Both the position numbers and the translations under genes were made by a program. Source: DATAEK01 sp036258055 (GTDB lineage: Bacteria > Acidobacteriota > Vicinamibacteria > Vicinamibacterales > 2-12-FULL-66-21). From it: DNA of 26,606 nucleotides. Shown one piece after another: positions 1-8,029 of the stretch (the stretch's first letter is position 1; each line of letters starts with the position of its first letter). The stretch covers positions 1 to 26,606 of the forward strand of contig DATAEK010000081.1 in NCBI GenBank assembly GCA_036258055.1, in the 5' to 3' direction. The notes below the pieces were generated by a model. That model made no database searches and was not told the origin of the DNA. It saw nothing but the letters and a program-made list of their open reading frames with translations.

Positions 1-813
1 GCGTGGACGTACGACTACGACGGCCGTCTCCTCGGCGCCCCGCACATGGACGGCTCACCCGGCTTCTCGCGGGCCGACTATCCGCTGAACGCAGTGCGCG
101 CCGACGTGTGGGACGGATTCATTTTCGTCGCGTTCGCGGAGGACATTCCGCCGCTTCGCGATCAGCTCGCCGGCTTGCCCGAGAAATTCGCGCCGTGGCA
201 GATCGCCGATCTTCGCCGCGCCGCGCGCATCGAGTACGACATCAACGCGAACTGGAAATTGATCGTCCAGAACTACAACGAGTGCCTGCACTGCCCGAAT
301 CTGCATCCGGCGCTCAACAAGCTGTCGCACTATCTGAGCGGCGAGAACGAACCGCTCCATGCGACCTACATGGGCGGGCGCATGGACCTGAGGCCGGGCG
401 TCGCGACGCTCTCGACCGATGGCACCTGTCCGCGCGCGTTCCTACCGGGCCTCAGCGATCAGGATCGGCGTCGCGTCTACTACTACGCGATCTTCCCGAA
501 CATGCTCCTCAGCCTGCACCCCGATTACATGATGGTGCACACGCTCTGGCCGATTGCGCCGGATCGGACGATCAACATCTGCGAATGGCACTTCGATCCG
601 CAGGAGCTCGCGCGGCCGGATTTCGACGCATCAGACGCGATTGACTTCTGGGATCTCACGAACCGGCAGGACTGGGGTGTCTGCGAGCTGTCGCAGGCGG
701 GGATTTCCTCTCGTGCCTACACGCCTGGCCCTTACTCAAACCGCGAGGATTTGCTGTACGCGTTCGACCGGATGATCGTGAATCTCCATTCATTGAAGAA
801 TGAAGAGCGCTGA
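1..813 (+). CDS. Rieske [2Fe-2S] ring-hydroxylating oxygenase alpha subunit, C-terminal part (5' end outside window)
   Basis: The open frame runs in from the window edge. Its first residues (AWTYDYDGRLLGAP) match the end of a Rieske domain, just after the second C-x2-H cluster motif, so the gene is cut and the Met at 46 is internal. The catalytic domain is present: the mononuclear iron site NYNECLHCPNLHP has its two His codons at 289-291 and 304-306, and the third ligand is probably the Asp at 670-672 in RQDWGVCE. The NYNECLHC and QDWGVCE wording resembles the choline monooxygenase/glycine-betaine demethylase branch rather than classic arene dioxygenases. Members use O2 and electrons from a separate reductase, which is not visible here. 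The likely role is oxidative demethylation or hydroxylation of a small amine, but the substrate is unproven. The gene ends in a repeat block and converges on the GcvT-like gene. Confidence 0.9.
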   Translation, partial: AWTYDYDGRLLGAPHMDGSPGFSRADYPLNAVRADVWDGFIFVAFAEDIPPLRDQLAGLPEKFAPWQIADLRRAARIEYDINANWKLIVQNYNECLHCPNLHPALNKLSHYLSGENEPLHATYMGGRMDLRPGVATLSTDGTCPRAFLPGLSDQDRRRVYYYAIFPNMLLSLHPDYMMVHTLWPIAPDRTINICEWHFDPQELARPDFDASDAIDFWDLTNRQDWGVCELSQAGISSRAYTPGPYSNREDLLYAFDRMIVNLHSLKNEER

Positions 814-1055
814 TTGATGATCGCTGGTTGTGGATTGCGGGATTGAGGATTGACGATCGCTGGATTGCGGAGTGCAGATTGTGGATTGGGTGACGGCGCA
901 CGCACGGCCGGTGGCCTCGGGCAATCAACGATCAGCAATCCTCAGTATCCAATCCTCAATCCCCACTCTGCAATCCAGCGATCAACAATCCGCAATCCCG
1001 CAATCCGCCATCAGCGATCCTCAATCAGCACTCTTCAATCTTCAATCGACTGGCT
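814..1055. repeat. Heptad (GGATTG/CAATCC) inverted-repeat block 1
   Basis: This gene-free stretch lies between two convergent genes. Its left part (about 814-890) is rich in GGATTG and its right part (about 920-1050) in CAATCC, usually about 7 bases apart (for example CAATCCT CAATCCC at 950-963). The halves are imperfect inverted copies of each other. The 13-mer GATCGCTGGATTG at 855-867 recurs reversed at 971-983, and the match continues with gaps on both sides, so the RNA or single strand could form a long hairpin. Block 2 near 2275-2502 shares the same 13-mer and the 16-mer TGATGATCGCTGGTTG (815-830 here). I see no convincing coding frame; the short ORFs across it are low-complexity. Confidence 0.85.
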
Positions 1056-2252
1056 TTAATCAGGCATCGCCGTTTTCCGCGGCGGGTTGAAGAACGGCGT
1101 CTTCACGACCGTCGCCGACACCTTGTATCGTACCGCCTCGACGGTGATCTCCATCTGCAGCTTCGTGCCGTCGGCGTAGTGCGGACGTTCGACGGTTGCG
1201 AGCGAGATCATCCGCTTCAGAACCGGCGACCACGTGGTCGTCGTCGCGCGGCCCACCTGACGCCCGGCGCGATACACCGGAACGGCGACACGCGAGGCCG
1301 TCGCGGCGACTGACGGCGCCAGCGCCAGCTTGTCGTAGATCGTCTCGACCTCCGGCCAGTCCACTTCGAGGCCCACGACCTGGCGCGCGTGCCCTCGCCT
1401 GTGCTCGTCGCGCAGCGCCTGCTGACCGATGAAGCGCCCTTTGTCGAGACTCACGAGGCGTCCGAGCCCCATCTCGTACGGCGTGTACTTCTGCGCCGGG
1501 ATCAATGCCTTTTTGCTGCTGAAGAAATCCACGTCGATGAGGAGCAGGCCAGCCTCGACGCGCGCCACGTCGAGCGCGAGCATGCCGGCCGGCTTGATGT
1601 CGAACCGCCGCCCCTTTTCCATCAGGACGTCCCACACCTTCACCGCGTCCCTGGCGGGGATCCAGATCTCGTAGCCGAGATCGCCGGTGTATCCGGTGCG
1701 AGAGATGTCCACCGGCACGCCCGCAATCGTCCCGCTGGTCACGCGGAAGTACTTCAGGCGATCGATGTCGGCGTCGGCGGCCGCCCGCAGCAGCCGCGCG
1801 CTCGTCGGCCCCTGGAGCGCCAGCGCCGCGACCTCTTCCGAGATGTCATCGATCGTGACGTCGAGGCCGGCGGCATTGAGACGGAACCAGCGCAGGCTCG
1901 GGTCGGCCGCGGTCCAGCGAAATCGCTCTTCCCCGAGACGCGACACCGTTCCATCGTCGATCACCTTGCCATGCTCGTCGCACCAGGGCGTGTAGTACAC
2001 CTGACCGACCGACATCTTGGCGACATCGCGCGTGATCACTCGATCCACGAATCGCGCGGCGTCTCTCCCGGTGACCAGGTACTTGAAGAGCGGCGATACG
2101 TCGATGAGCGCCGACGCGTTTCGGATCGCGTTGTACTCGTGGTCGTGATGGCTCTCGTACGCGCTGACCGCGTAGTAGCCCGACCAGTCGCGGTAGTTGA
2201 GGCTCTCGCACAGCGCGAAGGTGCGTTCGTGTACAGCGGTTCCAATGGGCAT
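1056..2252 (-). CDS. GcvT-like aminomethyltransferase (glycine-cleavage T-protein family)
   Basis: This 398-aa protein is full length for the GcvT family. Near residues 29-62 it has the family's N-terminal pattern (AIRNASALIDVSPLFKYLVTG), followed by TGYTGDLGYEI around 190-200 and the C-terminal barrel signature ending in VKTPFFNPPRK. The family transfers one-carbon units from amines such as glycine, dimethylglycine or sarcosine to tetrahydrofolate in the cytoplasm. No glycine-cleavage P or H protein lies nearby, so it is more likely a stand-alone methyl-transfer partner of an amine-demethylating enzyme. The convergent Rieske gene is a candidate partner, by inference only. The ATG at 2252 is preceded on its own strand by a TATTCT box (2258-2263) only 5 bases away, with no clear Shine-Dalgarno. 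The gene is flanked on both sides by related repeat blocks. Confidence 0.9.
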   Translation of the reverse strand: MPIGTAVHERTFALCESLNYRDWSGYYAVSAYESHHDHEYNAIRNASALIDVSPLFKYLVTGRDAARFVDRVITRDVAKMSVGQVYYTPWCDEHGKVIDDGTVSRLGEERFRWTAADPSLRWFRLNAAGLDVTIDDISEEVAALALQGPTSARLLRAAADADIDRLKYFRVTSGTIAGVPVDISRTGYTGDLGYEIWIPARDAVKVWDVLMEKGRRFDIKPAGMLALDVARVEAGLLLIDVDFFSSKKALIPAQKYTPYEMGLGRLVSLDKGRFIGQQALRDEHRRGHARQVVGLEVDWPEVETIYDKLALAPSVAATASRVAVPVYRAGRQVGRATTTTWSPVLKRMISLATVERPHYADGTKLQMEITVEAVRYKVSATVVKTPFFNPPRKTAMPD

Positions 2253-2274
2253 GAGTTAGAATACGTCACTCTTG

Positions 2275-2502
2275 TCATTGATGATTGAGGATTGATGAGT
2301 GATGATCGCTGGTTGCGGATTGGGGGATTGGGGATTGACGATCGCTGGATTGGAGTTTGAGAAATGCTGATTGAGCCCGCCAATCCTCAATCGAGCAATC
2401 TTCAATAACCAATCCTCAATCCCCAATCCCCAATCCAGCGATCGGCAATCATCAATCCCTCAATCCACAATCAGCGATCATCAATCAGCACTCATCAATC
2501 CT
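2275..2502. repeat. Heptad (GGATTG/CAATCC) inverted-repeat block 2
   Basis: This block fills the gap between divergent genes and is built like block 1. GGATTG-rich sequence (about 2275-2355) is followed by CAATCC-rich sequence (about 2390-2502). Four perfect tandem heptads CAATCCT/C/C/A lie at 2410-2437. The shared 13-mer appears as GATCGCTGGATTG at 2340-2352 and as its reverse complement at 2431-2443. The 16-mer TGATGATCGCTGGTTG of block 1 is at 2300-2315. A TAGAAT box at 2257-2262 just outside it could serve the rightward gene. Because homologous blocks occur both between convergent genes and between divergent genes, a pure terminator role is unlikely. Confidence 0.85.
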
Positions 2503-2541
2503 CAATGAACACGCCTCAATGAACACGCCTCAATGAACACG
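2500..2541 (+). repeat. Three perfect tandem copies of a 14-mer carrying ATG starts
   Basis: The unit CCTCAATGAACACG is repeated at 2500-2513, 2514-2527 and 2528-2541. Each copy supplies an ATG (2505, 2519, 2533). Because 14 is not a multiple of 3, the first two ATGs open five-codon frames (MNTPQ) that end in a TGA overlapping the next ATG as ATGA. The third ATG starts the FAD oxidoreductase (MNTHYD). No Shine-Dalgarno-like purine run is visible just upstream. The effect, if any, on translation is unknown. Confidence 0.95.
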
Positions 2542-4116
2542 CATTACGACGCCCTGGTGATCGGCGCCGGCCACAACGGCCTCGTGAACGCCGCCTATCT
2601 GGCGCGGGCGGGGCGCAAGGTCCTGGTCCTCGAGCGCCGCCACGTCGTCGGCGGCGCCGCGGTCACCGAAGAGGTCTTCCCGGGCTTCAAGTTCTCCGTC
2701 TGCTCCTACGTCGTGTCGCTGCTGCGGCCCGAGATCATCCGCGAGCTCGACCTTCCGCGCCACGGGCTCGAGATCCTTCCGCTCGACGGCACGCTCACGC
2801 CGATGCCGAGCGGAGACTACCTCTGGCGCGTCAACGACCATTCGAAGACCCGCCGCGAGATCGCACGGCACTCGAAAGTCGACGCCGAAGCGTACGACGA
2901 ATACGCCAGGGCGATGGTCGAGATGGGCCGTTTCGTCAAACCGATTCTGACCATGACGCCGCCGGATCCGACGTCGCTCGAGCCGCGCGGGCTGATGGAC
3001 CTGCTGTTCCTCGCGCGCCGCTTCCAGGCGCTCTCCGACGAGGACAAGTACAACCAGGTCCAGTTGATGACCATGAGCGCGGTCGATTTTCTCGATCAGT
3101 GGTTCGAGACCGACGTGCTCAAGGCGACGATGTCGGCGTCGGGCATCATCGGCACGTTTCTGGGTGTGCGATCGCCGGGCACGGCGTACGTGCTGCTGCA
3201 CCACTACATGGGGGAGATCGACGGCGCATTCCGATCGTGGGGACTCTCGCGGGGCGGCACCGGCGCAATCTCGGACGCGATCGCCGGCGCGGCGCGCGAG
3301 GCTGGAGTAGAGATCCGCACCGAGACGACGGTCTCGAAGATCATCGTCAAGGAAGATGCGGCGGTCGGCGTGGTCCTGCAGAACGGCGACTACATCACGG
3401 CGGATATCGTGTCGTCGAGCGTCGATCCCAACCTGACGTTCCTCAAGATGGTCGGGGCGGAGCACCTGCCGGACGAGTTCGTCGAAGACGTCCGCCGCTA
3501 CAAGTACCGAGGGTCTTCTGGCAAGGTGAATCTGGCGCTCGATGCGCTGCCTGACTTCACGTGCCTTCCGGGGCCGGGTCCGCACCTGCGGGGCGCGATC
3601 TCGATCTCTCCAAGCATCGCCTACATGGAGCGCGCCTACGACGAGGCGAAGTACGGCCGCTACTCGCGGCATCCGTACATCGACATGGTGATCCCGAGCC
3701 TCACCGACCCGTCGGTCGCGCCGCCGGGCAAACATGTGGTGTCGTGCTTCGTCCAGTACGCACCGTATCACCTCAAGGAAGGATCGTGGGACGACCATCG
3801 CGAAGCGTTCGGCGACGCGGTCATCAACACGCTTGCCGAGTACGCGCCGAACATCCGCGACATCATCCTGCATCGCCAGGTCGTCACGCCGCTCGACCTC
3901 GAGCGCGAGTGGGGCCTCACCGAAGGCAACATCTTCCAGGGGGAATTGACGTTGGAGCAGCTCTTCTTCCTGCGCCCTGCTCCTGGCTGGGCGCAGTACC
4001 GCACCCCGATCAAGCAACTCTACATGTGCGGCTCGGCCACGCATCCCGGCGGTGGAATCATGGGCGCACCGGGAAGGAATGCGGCGATGAGGATTCTGAA
4101 AGAAAGCAAGAAGTAG
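2533..4116 (+). CDS. FAD-dependent oxidoreductase, CrtI/PYROXD2-like (first of a tandem pair)
   Basis: This 527-aa protein opens with a dinucleotide-binding motif (VIGAGHNGLVNAAYLARAG, residues about 9-27) and the ERRHVVGGAAVTE segment typical of phytoene-desaturase-like amine oxidase superfamily members. It ends with the FAD-contacting LYMCGSATHPGGGIMGAPG. The full-length match places it with the PYROXD2-type branch, whose reactions are mostly uncharacterised; carotenoid desaturation is possible but no crt gene is nearby. It has no signal peptide, so it is cytoplasmic or peripheral. The start is the third ATG of a 14-bp triplication. The stop is 16 bases before a paralogue, which suggests one transcript. 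It is divergent from the GcvT-like gene across repeat block 2. Confidence 0.9.
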   Translation: MNTHYDALVIGAGHNGLVNAAYLARAGRKVLVLERRHVVGGAAVTEEVFPGFKFSVCSYVVSLLRPEIIRELDLPRHGLEILPLDGTLTPMPSGDYLWRVNDHSKTRREIARHSKVDAEAYDEYARAMVEMGRFVKPILTMTPPDPTSLEPRGLMDLLFLARRFQALSDEDKYNQVQLMTMSAVDFLDQWFETDVLKATMSASGIIGTFLGVRSPGTAYVLLHHYMGEIDGAFRSWGLSRGGTGAISDAIAGAAREAGVEIRTETTVSKIIVKEDAAVGVVLQNGDYITADIVSSSVDPNLTFLKMVGAEHLPDEFVEDVRRYKYRGSSGKVNLALDALPDFTCLPGPGPHLRGAISISPSIAYMERAYDEAKYGRYSRHPYIDMVIPSLTDPSVAPPGKHVVSCFVQYAPYHLKEGSWDDHREAFGDAVINTLAEYAPNIRDIILHRQVVTPLDLEREWGLTEGNIFQGELTLEQLFFLRPAPGWAQYRTPIKQLYMCGSATHPGGGIMGAPGRNAAMRILKESKK

Positions 4117-4132
4117 GGACAAGGCAGTTGGA

Positions 4133-5722
4133 ATGAGCTCACAGGTTCTCATCATCGGCGCGGGCCACAACGCCTTGACGACCGCCTACTATCTGGCAAA
4201 GGCCGGGCTCAAACCGCTGATCCTCGAGCGGCGCGACGTCGTCGGGGGCGCGGCGGTGACGGAAACGTTCGCGCCGGGCTTTCAGTCACCGCTGGCACAC
4301 ACGACCGGACCGATTCGCGCGTCGGTCGTGCGCGATCTGCAACTCGCGCGGCGTGTGGGATTCGTCCAGCCGGATCCCCGCTTGATCGCGCTTGCGGCCG
4401 ACGGGCGCGCTCTCAGCTTCTCGACCGATCTCGCCAAGACCCAGCAGGCGATTCGAGGATTCTCCGAGGTGGACGCGGCGAAGTACGCCGATTTCGCGGC
4501 CACACTCCAGCGTCTGGCAGGATTCCTCGATGGGTTGATGGACATGACGCCGCCGTCACTCGGCGAGCCGGCCGCCGGTGAGCTGTGGGAGCTGCTGAAA
4601 GTCGGGCGACGCTTCCGCTCCCTCGGACGCACTGACGGATTCCGGCTGCTCCGGTGGATGCCGATGGCCGCCGCCGACCTCGTCGCCGAGTGGTTCTCGA
4701 CCGATGTCCTTCAGGCCGCGATCGCAGCCCGCGGAATATTCGGTACGGCGCAGGGACCGTGGTCGGCCGGCACTGGCGCCGTCCTGCTGCTCAACGCCGC
4801 CGCGGATCCCGCGCCGGGCGGTAGCAGCGTGATGGTCAAAGGCGGCGCTGGGGCGCTGACGCGGGCAATGGCCGATGCGGCGCGCGAGGCCGGCGCCGAG
4901 ATCCGGCTCAATGCCTCCGTCGGGCGCATTCTCGTGCGCGACGGACGCGCCACAGGCGTGGTCCTCGAGGATGGAACCGAGATGGCGGCGCGGGCTGTGG
5001 TCGCAAGTACCGATCCGAAACGGACCTTTCTTCGATTGGTGGACCCTGTGGATCTCGATCCGGGGTTCATCACCAAGGCGCGCAACTATCGCGCGCCCGG
5101 CACGGTGGCAAAGGTGCATCTCGGGCTCGGCGGTCTGCCGGCATTCACGGGCGTCGCGAATCCAACGGATCTGCGCGGCCGCATCCACATCGGCCCGTCG
5201 GTCGATTACCTCGAACGCGCATTCGATGCCTCGAAGTACGGGGAGATCTCCGCCGAGCCTTATCTGGACATCGCATTTCCGTCGCTCCTCGATCCGTCGC
5301 TCGCGCCGGAACGGCGTCACGTCATGTCCGTCTTTGTCCAGTTCGCGCCGTACCGCCTCGCGCCCGGCCACACGTGGACCGACGCGCGGAGTCAGCTGCT
5401 GAAATCCGTGCTGCAAACGCTCGAGCATTACGCGCCGGGCATCGGACACCTGATCGAGCATGAGCAGGTGATTACCCCGGCGGATCTCGAATCCACCTAC
5501 GGCTTGACCGGCGGGCACATTCTTCATGGTGAGCCCTCGCTCGATCAGATTTTCACGATGCGACCGATCCTCGGATGGGCACAGTACCGGACGCCGATCG
5601 ACGGCCTGTTCCTGTGCGGGTCCGGTACGCACCCGGGCGGCGGTCTGACCGCGGCGTCCGGTCAGAACGCGGCACGCGACATCCTCAAGGCGCTGAAGCA
5701 GGTGCGAGCGGCCGCGCGCTGA
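4133..5722 (+). CDS. FAD-dependent oxidoreductase, CrtI/PYROXD2-like (second of a tandem pair)
   Basis: This 529-aa protein is a paralogue of the preceding gene and keeps the same landmarks in the same order: IIGAGHNALTTAYYLAKAG at the N-terminus, ERRDVVGGAAVTET, the shared GWAQYRTPI near the C-terminus, and LFLCGSGTHPGGGLTAASG at the end. The middle parts differ clearly, so the duplication is not recent and the substrates may differ, or the two may form a heteromer. It starts 16 bases after its neighbour and ends 13 bases before the M28 peptidase, so it sits inside a probable three-gene operon. The reaction is unknown; FAD-dependent desaturation or oxidation is the family-level inference. 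Confidence 0.9.
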   Translation: MSSQVLIIGAGHNALTTAYYLAKAGLKPLILERRDVVGGAAVTETFAPGFQSPLAHTTGPIRASVVRDLQLARRVGFVQPDPRLIALAADGRALSFSTDLAKTQQAIRGFSEVDAAKYADFAATLQRLAGFLDGLMDMTPPSLGEPAAGELWELLKVGRRFRSLGRTDGFRLLRWMPMAAADLVAEWFSTDVLQAAIAARGIFGTAQGPWSAGTGAVLLLNAAADPAPGGSSVMVKGGAGALTRAMADAAREAGAEIRLNASVGRILVRDGRATGVVLEDGTEMAARAVVASTDPKRTFLRLVDPVDLDPGFITKARNYRAPGTVAKVHLGLGGLPAFTGVANPTDLRGRIHIGPSVDYLERAFDASKYGEISAEPYLDIAFPSLLDPSLAPERRHVMSVFVQFAPYRLAPGHTWTDARSQLLKSVLQTLEHYAPGIGHLIEHEQVITPADLESTYGLTGGHILHGEPSLDQIFTMRPILGWAQYRTPIDGLFLCGSGTHPGGGLTAASGQNAARDILKALKQVRAAAR

Positions 5723-5735
5723 CGAACGATTCAGA

Positions 5736-7847
5736 ATGCGCGCCAACTTCGTTCCCCTCGCGGTCGGCGTCAGCGTCACGATGGCGGCGTGGCAGGGTGC
5801 GCCGCGCCGACCCTTTGGGTTCACCGAGCCGGGCGCGGCACAACAGGCCGACCTCGAGCGCCGCTTCCAGGCGATGCCATCCGCGACCCGCATCCGCACG
5901 GCGCACGCCTATCTCGCTGACAAGCCGCACCTCGCCGGGTCGCCGCGCGATCGAGAGCTGGCTGAATGGACGCGCGACCAGTTCACGGCGTTCGGCCTCG
6001 AGGACGTGGAGCTCATCACGCACGAAGTCCTGCTCCCATGGCCCGAGGAGACGACGGTCGAAATGGTGACGCCGCGTCCGTGGCGCGCGTCGATGCGCGA
6101 GGATCCAATCGACGGCGATGCCTACACGCAGATCCCGCCGGAACAGGCCGGCCTCCCCTATCACGCGTACTCCGCGTCCGGAGACGTCACCGCGCCAGTC
6201 GTCTACGCCGGCAGCGGCAACCCCGCGGACTACGACTACCTCGCGTCGCAGGGCATCGACGTCAAGGGCAAGATCGCACTCGTCCGCTATTCGGTTCCGT
6301 ACAGTTATCGCGGCTTCAAGGCCCTGACCGCCCAGCAGCGCCGTGCAGCCGGCATCCTGATCTACTCGGACCCGGCCGAAGACGGCTTCCGCAAAGGCAA
6401 GGTGTATCCGAACGGTCCATGGGGGCCGGCGAGCCACATCCAGCGCGGCGGTGTCGTGTACGACTTCATGGTGCCCGGGGATCCGCTCACGCCGGGATGG
6501 GCGTCACTCCCCGGCACCCGCCGGATCGAGAAGTCACAGGCGATCTCGCTGCCATCGATCATCAGCGCCCCACTCTCGTACAAAGACGCACGCGTGATCC
6601 TCGAGTCGCTGGACGGGCCGGAAGCTCCCGCGAAATGGCGCGGCGGATTGCCGATCTCGTATCGACTCGGCGGAAAGGCCGCGGTCGTCCACATGCGGGT
6701 CAAAGCGGACGATCGGGTGCGGCCGATCTGGACCGTCACCGCGGCGATCAAAGGCCGGGAGCGTCCGGACGACATCGTGATCGTCGGGAACCATCGGGAC
6801 GCGTGGATTTACGGCGGAGTGGACCCGTCGAGCGGATCGGCGGCGCTGATGGAGCTGGCGCGTGTGTTGGGCGACCTGAAACGCGGCGGCTGGCGCCCCA
6901 GGCGCTCCATAGTTTTTGCGAGCTGGGACGCCGAAGAGTTCACGCTCACATCGTCCACCGAATGGGGCGAGCAGAACGAAGCGAAGCTGAGAAGCCACGC
7001 CGTCGCCTATCTGAACGTCGATAGTGCGGCGTCAGGGCACAACTTCGCGGTCGCGGCGGTACCGGCGATGAATCGGCTGCTCACCGAGGTCGCGCAGGCC
7101 GTACGAGATCCGATCGGGCGGATTCCGGTAGCATCCGTGGCCCGCGCCAAGCGAGCGAGCGGAGCGCTCCCGACTGGTGCCGGAAAGGATCTCGTCAGCA
7201 ACCGCCTCGGCAGCGGATCGGACTACACGGTGTTCTTGAACTTCCTCGGCGTGCCGGTCGCGGACCTGACCTTCGACGGCGACTACGGCGTCTACCATTC
7301 GATCTACGACAACCACAACTGGGTCGCGCGAATCGGCGATCCCGGGTTCCGCTACCACGTGGCACTGGTGCGGATTTGGGGACTGGCGGCGCTGCGGCTC
7401 GCCTGCGCCGACTCCATTCCGCTCGACTACGAGCCGTACGCGACCCGCATCGAGGAATTCATCGGCGAGCTGGAACGCGATCTCGCGGAGGGCCCGGATG
7501 CCGGTCCTGGTGTCCTGGCAGAAACTCGCTCAGCGGCGCTCGAGTTGCGGGACGCTGCCGTCCAGTTCAACATCAGCCGGGACAAGGCGCTCCTCAGCCT
7601 CGACCGAGCGACGCTCGACGCGCTCGACCGGCGGCTGCTCCAGGTCGAACGGGCCTTTACCGACCCCGCCGGGCTCCGCGGCCGTCCCTGGTATCGTCAT
7701 CTGATCTTCGCTCCCAAGCACACCTACGCCCCGGAACTGCTCCCGGGTATCGCCGAGGCCATCGACGAACGGAATCCTCAGCGAGTCGCCCAGGAGGCCA
7801 AGCGGCTGACGGCGGCGATCCGGAGGGCTGCCGCCGTGCTGCGCTGA
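5736..7847 (+). CDS. M28-family metallopeptidase, glutamate carboxypeptidase II-like, secreted
   Basis: The 703-aa product has the three-part layout of GCPII/PSMA. A PA domain (about residues 145-235, with GKIALVRYS and ILIYSDPAEDG) is inserted in the peptidase domain, and a TFR-dimerisation-like domain occupies about 585-703. The two-zinc site is complete: H353 and D363 in NHRDAWIYGGVDPSSG, the catalytic pair E400-E401 in SWDAEEF, D429 in LNVDSAASG and H521 in YHSIYDNHN. Spacing of the first four matches human GCPII. The segment after EEF is FTLTSSTEW, which differs from the human FGLLGSTEW. The N-terminus is hydrophobic and could be a signal peptide, so an envelope carboxypeptidase or dipeptidase role is likely. 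The substrate is not predictable. Confidence 0.92.
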   Translation: MRANFVPLAVGVSVTMAAWQGAPRRPFGFTEPGAAQQADLERRFQAMPSATRIRTAHAYLADKPHLAGSPRDRELAEWTRDQFTAFGLEDVELITHEVLLPWPEETTVEMVTPRPWRASMREDPIDGDAYTQIPPEQAGLPYHAYSASGDVTAPVVYAGSGNPADYDYLASQGIDVKGKIALVRYSVPYSYRGFKALTAQQRRAAGILIYSDPAEDGFRKGKVYPNGPWGPASHIQRGGVVYDFMVPGDPLTPGWASLPGTRRIEKSQAISLPSIISAPLSYKDARVILESLDGPEAPAKWRGGLPISYRLGGKAAVVHMRVKADDRVRPIWTVTAAIKGRERPDDIVIVGNHRDAWIYGGVDPSSGSAALMELARVLGDLKRGGWRPRRSIVFASWDAEEFTLTSSTEWGEQNEAKLRSHAVAYLNVDSAASGHNFAVAAVPAMNRLLTEVAQAVRDPIGRIPVASVARAKRASGALPTGAGKDLVSNRLGSGSDYTVFLNFLGVPVADLTFDGDYGVYHSIYDNHNWVARIGDPGFRYHVALVRIWGLAALRLACADSIPLDYEPYATRIEEFIGELERDLAEGPDAGPGVLAETRSAALELRDAAVQFNISRDKALLSLDRATLDALDRRLLQVERAFTDPAGLRGRPWYRHLIFAPKHTYAPELLPGIAEAIDERNPQRVAQEAKRLTAAIRRAAAVLR

Positions 7848-7926
7848 TCCGAAACCGCTCTTTCGTGCCTCCGCTATTGCCCGAATCGCTGGATTTCGTG
7901 CAGTAGAATAGGCGGATTCTTGCAAT

Positions 7927-8025
7927 ATGGCCGCACCGATGGAACCCCGTACGACGAGGACAACCGCGCCGGATCACGCCGGGCGTCAGGGAGCGCTGCC
8001 CGTCCTGCGCGCGCGCGACTGGTAG
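7927..8025 (+). CDS. Possible 32-aa upstream ORF or leader peptide
   Basis: A 33-codon frame starts at ATG 7927 and stops at TAG 8023-8025, only 4 bases before the ATG of the 911-aa gene. It is arginine-, threonine- and proline-rich and ends LPVLRARDW. A TAGAAT box lies upstream at 7904-7909, without a good -35. The position is what one expects of a translationally coupled leader. However, the region is GC-rich, so chance is a serious alternative, and the codons have no homologue I recognise. The remaining bases between 7848 and 7926 hold nothing else I can identify. Confidence 0.3.
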   Translation: MAAPMEPRTTRTTAPDHAGRQGALPVLRARDW

Positions 8026-8029
8026 ACCG

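Noticed and set aside
814..1055. CRISPR array
   Set aside because: The repeats are about 7 bases, degenerate and inverted, with no spacers of regular length and no cas genes.
2530..4170. Long antisense open frame (546 codons) opposite the first FAD oxidoreductase
   Set aside because: It mirrors a clearly coding gene in high-GC DNA; its residues are Arg/Asp/His-rich shadow composition with no family motif.
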